Source: a virus
IMG/VR virus record: IMGVR_UViG_3300000232_000393
Span: 1-41,927 of that record
Direction: 5' to 3' (one strand)
Length of the DNA: 41,927 bases
Shown here: in pieces, positions 15,803 through 23,986 of the stretch
Position numbering within the stretch: position 1 is the first letter of the stretch
Layout of the letters: each line of letters starts with the position of its first letter
Program-made: the position numbers and the translations under genes
Notes under the pieces: generated by a model
What the model saw: only the letters and a program-made list of their open reading frames with translations
What the model was told of the DNA's origin: nothing
Database searches by the model: none

Positions 15803-16206
15803 GTTTCCCTCCCGATTGCCTTAAGCACTGCGTCGTTAACTGTTTTAGCTACAGCCTGCATATTTTCATCAATTGCAGGTCTCAAAAAGGGCTGTGCCTT
15901 CATTTTTGACGTACCAAGCTCCACCGGTGCAAAATGCTCAGCTCCTGATTTTTTTGATACATAATACTCACTTCTAACCTTTGCATTTTTCACCTTGCTT
16001 TTTTTAAGAACTAAGCTGTCACGAAGCTTTCCACTATCCACAGGTACTTTTTGTTTTGCATCGTTAAAAACAATATCAGCACCATCCTTTGCCGCCTTAT
16101 CTAATACATCTGTTGCCGCATCTCCCATATCCTCAAACAGCTTCTGCACCTCGGCAAGCCCCTCGATATGCGTTTTTCTAATCCTCGTCCTCATTCTTTT
16201 AGCCAT
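15799..16206 (-). CDS. HK97 gp10-like head-tail joining protein
   Basis: 135 aa, AAGGAGG 9 nt before ATG, overlapping the adaptor gene by 8 bp. Helix (VQKLFEDMGDAATDVLDKAAKDGADIVFNDAK), then KVPVDSGKLRDSLVLKKSK and a C-terminal FLRPAIDENMQAVAKTVNDAVLKAIGRE are hallmark segments of the HK97 gp10 family. It acts in joining and maturation at the head-tail interface or as a tail component (gpZ-like). Confidence 0.9.
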   Translation of the reverse strand: MAKRMRTRIRKTHIEGLAEVQKLFEDMGDAATDVLDKAAKDGADIVFNDAKQKVPVDSGKLRDSLVLKKSKVKNAKVRSEYYVSKKSGAEHFAPVELGTSKMKAQPFLRPAIDENMQAVAKTVNDAVLKAIGRET

Positions 16207-16525
16207 CAGGTACCGCCTCCTTGCACATCAGGTTAAGTTCAATGTTTCTCTCTTCAAAATTGAGTACTGAAAGAATCTCAAATATGCGACTGCCAAATAG
16301 CACACGCATTTTGGGTGTGATCCCCTGCAAATACCGCATGGTAATTTTAGTTGTTACCTCTGCATTCCATTGCTGCGTGGCAAAATACTCTTTACCTGAT
16401 ACTGGGGTAATACTTGCAAATGCCGATGCCTTATCAGTCCAAGTCTGAACTTCTGCACCAAAGCTGTCCCTTGTTGCTATATACTCCTGTATTGTAATTT
16501 TGTGCCTGAGCTTTCCTATTTTCAT
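16199..16525 (-). CDS. Head closure / head-tail adaptor (SPP1 gp16-like)
   Basis: 108 aa from the ATG at 16525, which overlaps the upstream stop (TAATG) with AGGTG 8 nt upstream; a TTG two codons earlier is unlikely. Short beta barrel: GKLRHKITIQEYIATRDSFGAEVQTWTD, ASITPVSGKEYFATQQWNAEVTTKITMRYLQGITPKMRVLFGSRIFEILSV is a textbook phage head-tail adaptor sequence. It closes the portal exit after packaging. Confidence 0.92.
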   Translation of the reverse strand: MKIGKLRHKITIQEYIATRDSFGAEVQTWTDKASAFASITPVSGKEYFATQQWNAEVTTKITMRYLQGITPKMRVLFGSRIFEILSVLNFEERNIELNLMCKEAVPDG

Positions 16526-16803
16526 TACCAAGACACCTGCCTTTCAGTGAATAACAGTTGCCTTAAAACCTCAGTAAGCTCTGCCATTTTCAGTTCATTA
16601 CGCTCCTCGTACATTTTAGAAACCGTAAAATATATGGAGTGCTTCACTGGCTCTGGAATATCACCTTCATAATTGGATAAGGGAAAGCGGAGGACACCTT
16701 CAACAATGCCCTCCGCCGCCACAATAAAATCGGTAATAAGCGAGTCCTCATCAACAGCCTCAACTCTTATCCATTCCTTTGTTTTCTCAAGTGTAACAAA
16801 CAT
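16525..16803 (-). CDS. Head-tail connector (gp6/gp15-like)
   Basis: 92 aa from the ATG at 16803 with AAGGTGG 8 nt upstream; a GTG four codons earlier (16815) is possible. All-helical connector: VTLEKTKEWIRVEAVDEDSLITDFIVAAEGIVEGVLRFPLSNYE..., then PVKHSIYFTVSKMYEERN, typical of the QLRG/Phage_connect_1 families that add a dodecameric ring under the portal. It sits between the head fibre gene and the adaptor. Confidence 0.9.
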   Translation of the reverse strand: MFVTLEKTKEWIRVEAVDEDSLITDFIVAAEGIVEGVLRFPLSNYEGDIPEPVKHSIYFTVSKMYEERNELKMAELTEVLRQLLFTERQVSW

Positions 16804-16833
16804 TACAACCACCACCTTCCTGACTCCTCATAG

Positions 16834-17517
16834 CTATTCTTCTGAATTGAAGGTTACCGCAGCTATGGTTTTCCTTGTCAGCACCACATATTCACCAAAA
16901 TCCTTCTCACTTTGCTGTGTACCGGCAAGTCCTGCATCATCAGAGATTACCGCTTGTAGTGTTAGGTCAGTAGTGAAGTCTTTCTCCAAACCGCTGACAG
17001 TAAAATCAAAAGCTTGAGTCGTATGCAGGTTAAGCTTGTTACGGGTGACTACGACCTCGTTTTGACCTTTGATAACATCACTAAGCCAAAGTACACGAGT
17101 GGGTGCTTCAACAGTATAATGAGTACCTCCTATGGCTGGATTATTGATTTTAACCTTTGTACCTGTCGGAATAAGTTGTGAGGAGAATATAATTGCATCA
17201 GTAACCCATGCATCTCCTTCACCGCTTACATTAGTATAAGTAGTAAGGGTATTAAGCTTGTTTTCCACACCACTGTCTTCTTCTATGGTGGTAAAGGCTC
17301 TTTCCATAAGACCTGCGTACTGCAGTTTAGCCATCAATGCATTAAACTCGTCCTTTAGAGCTGCAACAGTGGTGGCGGTACTAACCGCCTGACCCACTGC
17401 CGGTTTAAAGGATGTGCCACCAAAAGTAACCTTGCCTTCACTATTTATCTTTAACTCTCCACCGATAACGGTTTTTTCACCGCATTGCTCAGTGTAATTT
17501 TTCGTGTTATATCCCAT
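16834..17517 (-). CDS. Head fibre-like protein (phi29 gp8.5 family)
   Basis: 227 aa, AAGGAGG upstream of ATG. The N-terminal 60 residues (MGYNTKNYTEQCGEKTVIGGELKI..., then TATTVAALKDEFNALMAKLQYAGLM) match the Phage_fiber_2 head-fibre family. The rest is beta-rich, with Ig-like character (TDLTLQAVISDDAGLAG). In phi29 the homologue decorates the capsid and aids adsorption. Its place right after the major capsid gene fits capsid decoration. An internal terminator-like hairpin separates it from the capsid gene. Confidence 0.75.
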   Translation of the reverse strand: MGYNTKNYTEQCGEKTVIGGELKINSEGKVTFGGTSFKPAVGQAVSTATTVAALKDEFNALMAKLQYAGLMERAFTTIEEDSGVENKLNTLTTYTNVSGEGDAWVTDAIIFSSQLIPTGTKVKINNPAIGGTHYTVEAPTRVLWLSDVIKGQNEVVVTRNKLNLHTTQAFDFTVSGLEKDFTTDLTLQAVISDDAGLAGTQQSEKDFGEYVVLTRKTIAAVTFNSEE

Positions 17518-17532
17518 TGTTTTTTCCTCCTT

Positions 17533-17568
17533 AAAAAGTAGACAGACAGCCGTTTATGACTGCCTGCC
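17533..17568 (-). terminator. Terminator-like hairpin after the capsid gene
   Basis: GGCAGGCAG pairs with CTGTCTGTC through G-C and G-U pairs on the minus strand, followed by TACTTTTT. Wobbles and a weak T run suggest partial termination, which would raise capsid over downstream gene expression. Confidence 0.6.
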
Positions 17569-17580
17569 TCTGTTTTTATG

Positions 17581-18777
17581 CTACGCTTTCTGAACAAGCA
17601 CCTTGATAGCCTCTGGTAAGATTAGCTTACCGTCAACCCTCTGTGTTGCCATAAACCCAACTTGACCGGTTGCCGCAAAGAGCTCATTTAATCTCTTAAA
17701 GGCTCTACCTTGACGATCCGCAACCCAATAATATGAAAAATCGCCAAAGGCTACAGTTTTCTTGCCTGCTTCAATTGTTGGAACAAATGCAGATGTCAAA
17801 ACAGGTCTTGTTAGAATGGTATCAGGAGTGCCGGCGGTTATTGATGGAGTCCATAAATACTGCCCGTTGCCATCCTTTAACTTTCTTATAGCTTTAACCG
17901 TTGCATCGTTCATCACAAAGGTTGAATTTTTACGATATGGCGATTTAAGACTGAAGAACAAGTCCATAATCTCGTCAACCGTAATAGCAGTAGCACCTGC
18001 AGTTGTTATACCAGTTCCTGCACCACCTGTGGCATTGAAAATTCCAGTAGGCTTGCCAGTTCCATCTCCAACAAAAAACGCTTCTTCCTCTTTAGTACCA
18101 ATACGTCTTGCAAACTCTTTTGCAATATAGCTTTCAAGATTAAAAATGCTATCATTCAAAAGCTCCTCGCTGACCTTAATCATTGTGGCAAGCTTGTATG
18201 CTCCGATGGAAACCTGACCAAAGCTATCATCACTCTCTGGAATAGCACCTTCCTCATCTACCCATGAAGCTGTTCCTTTGGTAGCCACAACAGGAATTTT
18301 CTTATCACCGCTTGATGTGGTGATTACTTTTGCAAGCTTTCTAAAGATATTTTCCTCAAGCAAAGCCTCCACAAGTGTGCGTTCAAATTCATCAGGAACA
18401 AGATAACCACCCTCGCTGTCAGTTCCAACTTGCAGAGCATTCGAAACATCATAGTGTGTGTTTTTATTACGCATGGTTTTCCAGAACGCCTGCTTATATT
18501 CATCAGTAGCTCTTCCTGTTTTGGTTTCACCGGTTGCTGTTGGTTTGCCTGTAATAGGCGTATTTACTGGTTTAGATAACTCTAAATCCAGCGTCTGCTG
18601 TCTTTCTAAGCGGTCAATTTCCTTGCCGAGATTAACAACATCTGCTTCCATTTTTTCATAGGTAGCAGTGTCCTCTGCTGAAATAAGTCCATCTGTACCC
18701 CTTTTGGTATCGAGAAACGCCTTGGCTGTTTCCCATGCTTTTGCCCTTTTTTCACGTAGCTCTAAAATTTTACTCAT
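17581..18777 (-). CDS. Major capsid protein, HK97 fold
   Basis: 398 aa from the third in-frame Met (18777), which has GGAGG 8 nt upstream; GGAGG overlaps the codons of the earlier Mets. Residues 1-80 form a coiled coil (delta domain) normally removed by the protease. The mature part begins near the Thr-rich linker at 85-100 and has HK97 signatures: QVGTDSEGGYLVPDEFERTLVEALLEENIFRKLAKVI..., RIGTKEEEAFFVGDGTGKPTGIF, SPYRKNSTFVMND. It lies directly after the ClpP-like protease that would cut it. Confidence 0.95.
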   Translation of the reverse strand: MSKILELREKRAKAWETAKAFLDTKRGTDGLISAEDTATYEKMEADVVNLGKEIDRLERQQTLDLELSKPVNTPITGKPTATGETKTGRATDEYKQAFWKTMRNKNTHYDVSNALQVGTDSEGGYLVPDEFERTLVEALLEENIFRKLAKVITTSSGDKKIPVVATKGTASWVDEEGAIPESDDSFGQVSIGAYKLATMIKVSEELLNDSIFNLESYIAKEFARRIGTKEEEAFFVGDGTGKPTGIFNATGGAGTGITTAGATAITVDEIMDLFFSLKSPYRKNSTFVMNDATVKAIRKLKDGNGQYLWTPSITAGTPDTILTRPVLTSAFVPTIEAGKKTVAFGDFSYYWVADRQGRAFKRLNELFAATGQVGFMATQRVDGKLILPEAIKVLVQKA

Positions 18778-18791
18778 TGTCATTTCCTCCA

Positions 18792-19478
18792 TTATTTTAT
18801 TAAATTTAGTCGTGTATCTAACACGCCTATTGGTGTACCTGTGCGTTTTCCCTTGTGGGGAAGCTTGCTCAAAATAGAATTTGTGACCGCCATCCTACTA
18901 AAAATGACACCCTCATTCGAAGGTGCCATTTCAGTTTCTTTTTGAAACATGATGTTATCTGCAAAGCCAAGCTCAATCGCCTTTTTGGCGTTAAACCAAC
19001 TTTCGGCATCCATAAGGTGTGCAAGCTTTGCCCTTGATAAACCAGTTTTAAGCTCGTATGCGTTGATAATGCTTTCCTTGACTTCATCAAGCATTGAGAT
19101 TGCTTTTGCCATTTCCTCAGTGTCACCAAATGCTATGGTCATAGGATTATGAATCATGAACATTGCCACTGGCGACATTTGCACCTCACCGCCTGCCATT
19201 GCAATAACCGATGCCGCACTTGCAGCAATTCCGTCAATTTTTACAGTAACCTTGCCCTTGTAATCCATCAGCATATTGTAAATTTGACTTGCAGCAAAAA
19301 CATCGCCGCCGGGTGAGTTAATCCAAATCGTTATGTCACCCTCACTACTAAACAGCTCTGATTTAAACTGTTTAGGCGTTATTTCATCCCCAAGCCAAGA
19401 CTCCTCAGCAATTGCTCCGTCAAGATACAGTGTGCGTGTGTCCTCGTTTTTAACCCAATTCCAAAACCTCTTATTCAC
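18792..19478 (-). CDS. Head maturation protease, ClpP-like (S14)
   Basis: 228 aa from the GTG at 19478, with GGAGGG 9-10 nt upstream; the ATG at 19535 lies deep in the portal gene. ClpP fold: WINSPGGDVFAAS, GIAASAAS (catalytic Ser87), MIHNP (catalytic His110), and the acidic residue further on. It processes scaffold/delta domains of the capsid protein during prohead maturation. There is an 8-bp overlap with the portal stop. No frameshift or missing residue is visible. Confidence 0.93.
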   Translation of the reverse strand: MNKRFWNWVKNEDTRTLYLDGAIAEESWLGDEITPKQFKSELFSSEGDITIWINSPGGDVFAASQIYNMLMDYKGKVTVKIDGIAASAASVIAMAGGEVQMSPVAMFMIHNPMTIAFGDTEEMAKAISMLDEVKESIINAYELKTGLSRAKLAHLMDAESWFNAKKAIELGFADNIMFQKETEMAPSNEGVIFSRMAVTNSILSKLPHKGKRTGTPIGVLDTRLNLIK

Positions 19479-20709
19479 TCTTTTTTCCCTCCAATCCAGT
19501 ATTGTTTTTATTTGCAAATGCCCCTGCATCAGCAAGCTTTGTCATTGCACCATTAACAAGATACAAATCACCACCCACCTCCTTGGGTATTCGGTTGAGA
19601 TTTTCCAGCTCTCTAATGTCATTGCTTGATAACCAACCGTTTTGTCTACCTGTGGCATAACCAGCCATTCGTGATGCGTAATCTCCACGAAGCAAACCCT
19701 CAACTGAAAATCGAATAAAATATTCTTTCTTTTCAGCCGAAGAAAGCAGTGCCATCTGTAAGGCTTGCTCCCACCGAATAACCCATGGGTCAAGCGTATA
19801 TATTACAAACTCCAAGGACTGCTGCTCAATGTTTGAAAAGCTGGATTTTTCTAAATCTCCAATCATGTGTGGTGGTATTCGAAAAATTCTAGCAATCTCA
19901 TTAATTTGGAACTTCCTTGTTTGCAAAAATTGTGCCTGCTCTGGAGGTATTCCGATCGCTTGAAATTTCATGCCTTCTTCCAAAACTGCCACACGATGAG
20001 CATTTTCGCTGCCTTGATAAACAGCATTCCAGCTATCTCGTACACGCTTAGGGTCTTTCACAATGCCCGGATGCTCAAGCACACCGCCCGGATTGGCACC
20101 GTTAGCAAAGAATTTAGCTCCATACTCCTCTGTGGCAATTGCCATGCCAATTGCATTTTTAGCCATTGCAATGGGTGAATACCCAATCAGACCATCAAAG
20201 CCAAGTCCCGGGATATGCAATACATCCTCTTTTCTTAGGACTATTTCACCTTTGTCACTCTGATATTTATAAAAAAGCTCCCCGTTTGTGGTTCTATCAA
20301 CTGTCATTTTGTCAGGCATAAGGGGATAAAGTGCTACAATCTTACCTCTTCCATCCCTTATAATCTGTGCATAGGCGTTCCCCCATAATAAAAGATGACT
20401 CATCAGCGTTTCTCTAAACAAAAATGAAGTCATCTCAGGATTTGGCTCGCTATGAAGCAGATTGTAAAGTGAATGCTCCGGCGATTTTTCCTTGCCATTA
20501 TCGGTGTATTTGTATGTGTGCAATGGCAGACTTGCTATTGTTTCTGCTAGTATCCTCACGCATGAATACACTGCAGAGGTCTGCATGGCTGTACGCTCGT
20601 TTACTGTTTTCCCCGATGTAGTCCCTCCAAAGAAGAAGCTAAACGGATTATTGTTTAGATAATTCTTTGGCTTATCCCTTGAATGGAATATGCTTTTGAA
20701 TATACTCAT
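19471..20709 (-). CDS. Phage portal protein, HK97 family
   Basis: 412 aa, usual length for this family. MQTSAVYSCVRILAETIASLPLHTY, GNAYAQIIRDGRGKIVALYPLMPDKMTV, VLHIPGLGFDGLIGYSPI, and the later RKFQINEIARIFRIPPHMIGD are diagnostic. The portal forms the dodecameric DNA channel at one capsid vertex. It overlaps the large terminase stop by 4 bp (ATGA), so translational coupling is likely. Confidence 0.95.
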   Translation of the reverse strand: MSIFKSIFHSRDKPKNYLNNNPFSFFFGGTTSGKTVNERTAMQTSAVYSCVRILAETIASLPLHTYKYTDNGKEKSPEHSLYNLLHSEPNPEMTSFLFRETLMSHLLLWGNAYAQIIRDGRGKIVALYPLMPDKMTVDRTTNGELFYKYQSDKGEIVLRKEDVLHIPGLGFDGLIGYSPIAMAKNAIGMAIATEEYGAKFFANGANPGGVLEHPGIVKDPKRVRDSWNAVYQGSENAHRVAVLEEGMKFQAIGIPPEQAQFLQTRKFQINEIARIFRIPPHMIGDLEKSSFSNIEQQSLEFVIYTLDPWVIRWEQALQMALLSSAEKKEYFIRFSVEGLLRGDYASRMAGYATGRQNGWLSSNDIRELENLNRIPKEVGGDLYLVNGAMTKLADAGAFANKNNTGLEGKKSE

Positions 20710-22265
20710 AGGATAAGTAACCCCCTTTCTGAGTCATAAATGCTTTCAGTATCTTGATGTCTTAAGGCTCTATCCAGAGCCATAACAAGTGCTACCGCTC
20801 CATCAACACGCTCGGTAGATTTTTCCTTGCTTATTTTAATCGCTGCTGCTTTTGTTTCAACTTGTATATTGTCTATATTCCAACGCAGCACCGGATGCCC
20901 TCTGTGAGCAATATTTTTCTCAAGCACCAGCTTTAGCAGCTCGTTTGTAGGTGCATGCATTGAAGCGAAGCCCTGTCCAAAGGGTACTACCGTAAACCCA
21001 AGTGTGTCTAAGTTCTGCGACATTTGAATTGCACCCCATCTATCGTAGGCAATTTCCTTAATATGATATTTCGTGTTAAGTTCCACGATAAATTTTTCTA
21101 TCGCCGAATAGTAAACCACATCACCCTCAGTGGTAAAAATATTACCCTGTCGCTCCCAAACATCATAAGGTACATGATCACGTCGTACCCTTGCTTCAAT
21201 GTTGTTTTTGGGTATCCAATAATAGGGCAGCACACAAAATTTATCATCATCATCAATTGGTGGGAAAACAAGCACCAGTGCTGTTAAGTCAGTTGTGCTT
21301 GATAAGTCAAGCCCTGCATAGCAGGTGCGACCCTTTAAGCTTTCAGGGTCAAACATAAAATCACATAAATCCCACTTATCCATTGCAAGCCAACGAATAC
21401 TGCTTTGTGTCCATTGGCAAAGAAAAAACTGACGAAAGAACATCTCCTCAGCTGGATTCTGCTTTGCACTATCACAAGCTATCTGTAAGCTTTCCTCCGT
21501 AAAGGTGATACCGAGAGATGGATTACTGTTTCGCCAAACCTTAGAATCAGTCCAATCAGCATCATCCGGCGTACCATAGACAACAGGATAAAAGCTCGAG
21601 TCAATTTTTCTACCCTCAAGAATATCCATAGCCTTTTGATGGACTTCATAGCAAATGCTATTTCTATCGTTACCGGCAGTGGTAATAACAAAGTTAAGTG
21701 GCTGCTTTCTTGCAATACCCGCTCCCTTTGTCATAACATCGTAAAGCTTACGATTTGGTTGTGCCAACAGCTCATCAAAAATACAGCTATGCACGTTGTA
21801 TCCAAACTTTGAAGCAACATCTGAGGATAGCACCTGATATATAGACTTTAAGGGATGATATACAATCCTTTTCTGTGAATCTAATATTTTTACTCGTCTT
21901 TGTAGTGATGGACATTGACTGACCATATCCTTTGCCACTTCAAATACGATGCCTGCCTGTTTTCTATCTGAAGCACAGGAATACACCTCTGCACCCGCCT
22001 CCATATCCGCACAAAGAGTATAAAGTGCAATTGCTGCAGCAAGCTCTGATTTGCCACTTTTCTTACTTGTTTCTACAAATGCAGTTTGAAACTGCCTATA
22101 TCCATCCGCCTTTATAACCCCAAACACATTACGAATAAGCTCCTCCTGCCATGCAATAAGCTCAAACGGCTGTCCAGCCCACACACCCTTTGTATGCTTT
22201 AGGTTCTGAATGAAATTTACAGCGTGGTCAGCTTTTTTCTTATCATAATGTGAGGTTGGCAGCAT
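20706..22265 (-). CDS. terL: Terminase large subunit
   Basis: 519 aa from the first ATG. ATPase domain with an ETSKKSGKS Walker A-type loop (65-73) and IFDE Walker B (162-165), then an RNase H-like nuclease domain (CYAGLDLSSTTDLTALVLVF). The start is uncertain: the frame is open for 15 more codons upstream to 22310, encoding residues typical of the family N-terminus (KYKLKNFKPTRF), but with no ATG, GTG or TTG there. AAGGAG lies 10 nt before an ATA codon at 22308-22310, whereas no good ribosome binding site precedes the ATG. The protein packages DNA into proheads with the small subunit encoded 4.4 kb upstream. Confidence 0.92.
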   Translation of the reverse strand: MLPTSHYDKKKADHAVNFIQNLKHTKGVWAGQPFELIAWQEELIRNVFGVIKADGYRQFQTAFVETSKKSGKSELAAAIALYTLCADMEAGAEVYSCASDRKQAGIVFEVAKDMVSQCPSLQRRVKILDSQKRIVYHPLKSIYQVLSSDVASKFGYNVHSCIFDELLAQPNRKLYDVMTKGAGIARKQPLNFVITTAGNDRNSICYEVHQKAMDILEGRKIDSSFYPVVYGTPDDADWTDSKVWRNSNPSLGITFTEESLQIACDSAKQNPAEEMFFRQFFLCQWTQSSIRWLAMDKWDLCDFMFDPESLKGRTCYAGLDLSSTTDLTALVLVFPPIDDDDKFCVLPYYWIPKNNIEARVRRDHVPYDVWERQGNIFTTEGDVVYYSAIEKFIVELNTKYHIKEIAYDRWGAIQMSQNLDTLGFTVVPFGQGFASMHAPTNELLKLVLEKNIAHRGHPVLRWNIDNIQVETKAAAIKISKEKSTERVDGAVALVMALDRALRHQDTESIYDSERGLLIL

Positions 22266-22340
22266 AAATCTTGTAGGCTTGAAATTCTTTAGCTTGTATT
22301 TTGCATCTATTTACACCACGCTCCTTCCTTCAAAAATGAA

Positions 22341-22374
22341 CAACAAAAAAGACACCCAAAAGCTGAGTGCCTCT
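22341..22374 (-). terminator. Terminator before large terminase
   Basis: On the minus strand GGCACTCA pairs with TGGGTGTC (two G-U pairs) with TTTTTTG after it. It resembles the hairpin at 6895-6928 in sequence. It separates the accessory genes from the terminase large subunit and may tune late expression. Confidence 0.7.
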
Positions 22375-22392
22375 TAAAAATAATTCTGTCTA

Positions 22393-22914
22393 CTATCTCT
22401 CGCCAGTGAGAATGAACTTTGAGTATTCCTTCCTGTGATGCTCTATAAAAAAGAATAATTCGTCAAAGCTTTTGCGAAGAGCTTCTTGCTGGATTTCTAT
22501 CACCGAGAACATATTGTACTTGCCCTCGTTCCTTATTTCCATAAGCTGCTCGATAACCTTATCTGAAAGAATGTATTTCTTATATTCAGTGATAAGCTCC
22601 GAGCAATCGGGAAAATAGCTTGAGTAACGTAAATACGAGTAGCCTTCGCAATTTCCAATAATAATATCGCTACCACCGTCTGCCATAATGCCTATACAGT
22701 GCCATACTCCGCCGCTGTCGACATACTGAAGCTCCACGTTGTCTTCAATAAAATCAAAGTCATCAAGCAGATTTTCTTGGAAATGCTCAAAGCAGTCAAG
22801 TGGCAGCTCAATTATTTTTTCAATAACAAAATAGCTTTTATCCTGCTCCAGCCCAGTTCTGATTTTTAGCTCCTCGGCATTTACTGCTTTCCTTGTAAAA
22901 AAAGCTTTATTCAT
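22393..22914 (-). CDS. Hypothetical phage protein between terminase subunits
   Basis: 173 aa from the ATG at 22914 with AGAGGTGGG upstream; a GTG four codons earlier is possible. I do not recognise the family with confidence. Acidic alpha/beta protein with HFQENLLDDFDFIEDN, VWHCIGIMADGGSDIIIGNCEGYSYLRYSSYFPDC and a helical C-terminus. The overall look is like small phage DUF proteins carried beside methyltransferases. It overlaps the zinc-ribbon gene by 8 bp and ends before a terminator. Confidence 0.7.
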   Translation of the reverse strand: MNKAFFTRKAVNAEELKIRTGLEQDKSYFVIEKIIELPLDCFEHFQENLLDDFDFIEDNVELQYVDSGGVWHCIGIMADGGSDIIIGNCEGYSYLRYSSYFPDCSELITEYKKYILSDKVIEQLMEIRNEGKYNMFSVIEIQQEALRKSFDELFFFIEHHRKEYSKFILTGER

Positions 22915-23140
22915 TACCTTTCCCACCTCTTATCCCTCTAAAATTGTAATTTCCTTGTTTTATCTGCTCGTGGTCAGCTTTTACCGCTTTATCATAGTCA
23001 GGGTCTTGCTTTTCCTTATCTGAGCAAGGAATACAAATGCAATCCTCATTAAATTTTGACATTATGCGTCCGCTCTTTAAGTCACCGCCACATTTATCAC
23101 AATGCTTCTGTGTAAAAAACTTATCAATGTTAGCTTTCAC
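22907..23140 (-). CDS. Small zinc-ribbon protein
   Basis: 77 aa from the GTG at 23140, with GGGGGTG upstream; the more distal Met at 23221 lies inside the previous gene. KHCDKCGGDL and DCICIPCSDKE supply CxxC pairs for one zinc site, followed by an acidic helix DYDKAVKADHEQIKQGNYNFRGIR. This pattern recurs as a small orphan gene in clostridial phages and mobile elements. Function unknown; nucleic-acid binding is possible. It overlaps the preceding gene by 11 bp. Confidence 0.75.
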   Translation of the reverse strand: MKANIDKFFTQKHCDKCGGDLKSGRIMSKFNEDCICIPCSDKEKQDPDYDKAVKADHEQIKQGNYNFRGIRGGKGNE

Positions 23141-23909
23141 TAGTAACACCCCCACGAAAGGCTCTATTTCCTTCAAGCTTTGACAGTAAAATCTTCCTGC
23201 TTTCCTTATATTCATCCCCAATAAATCCTAGCCTCAAAAGGAAACATCTCATTGTATATGCCTCATTGTCTGTTTCCTTTTGCTTTGGACTTGTATGCTT
23301 CTGGTTTAAAGCCATCTCATTTAATTTCTGTACCAGTGTTATATAAGCCATTACCTCATCAACATTAAGAGTGCCGTTGAAAAAGCATAGCCCAATTTCA
23401 TTTGGCAAATGGTCAAGCCATACATCTCCACTATTGGAATATTGATTGTTTTCCAACCCAGAATTAAATACTCTCAAAAAATCCTCAACCGTATCAATTG
23501 GCATACTATTTAGGACTTCCACCAAGGCTTGCGGTGTTGCCCCGCTTTCCCGACCAAGTGCCTTTGCGATAAGTTTGCCCTTGCTGTTTACGATATTGCA
23601 CAGGTTGCGAAGTGTTGCCCCTGTGTGAGCCTCTGCAGATAAAATAACTGATGCATCACCCTCTGCAGCTAATCCTGCATTTTTTAGAGACTCAAATACC
23701 ACCTTTAAAGTATCTAATTCAGCAAGCTCTAATTGTGGCGACCTTAACAGTCCGCTTTTTTCGATTCGCCAGCCTCCGGCTAAATAAGCAAAGCTTGGTA
23801 CCCCTTCATATTGGGCTTGCGTTTCTAATGCCTTTGCAATAATACCGGCGATTTCTTTGCGTTCTTTGCCAATAACCTTTTGTGTAACAACTACCTTTTT
23901 ACTGTTCAT
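23130..23909 (-). CDS. Conserved phage protein, often labelled virulence-related
   Basis: 259 aa. The C-terminal YTMRCFLLRLGFIGDEYKESRKILLSKLEGNRAFRGG and N-terminal ERKEIAGIIAKALETQAQYEGVPSFAYLAGGWRIEKSG are characteristic of a conserved family found in Firmicutes phages and integrative elements, commonly given the name virulence-related protein without evidence. No catalytic motif stands out. The C-terminal block recalls DNA/RNA-binding helical domains. It lies just after the second methyltransferase and overlaps the zinc-ribbon gene. Confidence 0.8.
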   Translation of the reverse strand: MNSKKVVVTQKVIGKERKEIAGIIAKALETQAQYEGVPSFAYLAGGWRIEKSGLLRSPQLELAELDTLKVVFESLKNAGLAAEGDASVILSAEAHTGATLRNLCNIVNSKGKLIAKALGRESGATPQALVEVLNSMPIDTVEDFLRVFNSGLENNQYSNSGDVWLDHLPNEIGLCFFNGTLNVDEVMAYITLVQKLNEMALNQKHTSPKQKETDNEAYTMRCFLLRLGFIGDEYKESRKILLSKLEGNRAFRGGVTSES

Positions 23910-23986
23910 AAACCTTCCCGCCTTTCATTTTAAATCCGCAATATTACGGTAGTGTAGTAATCACTCTAAACGGCAGGGAAGTCAAG

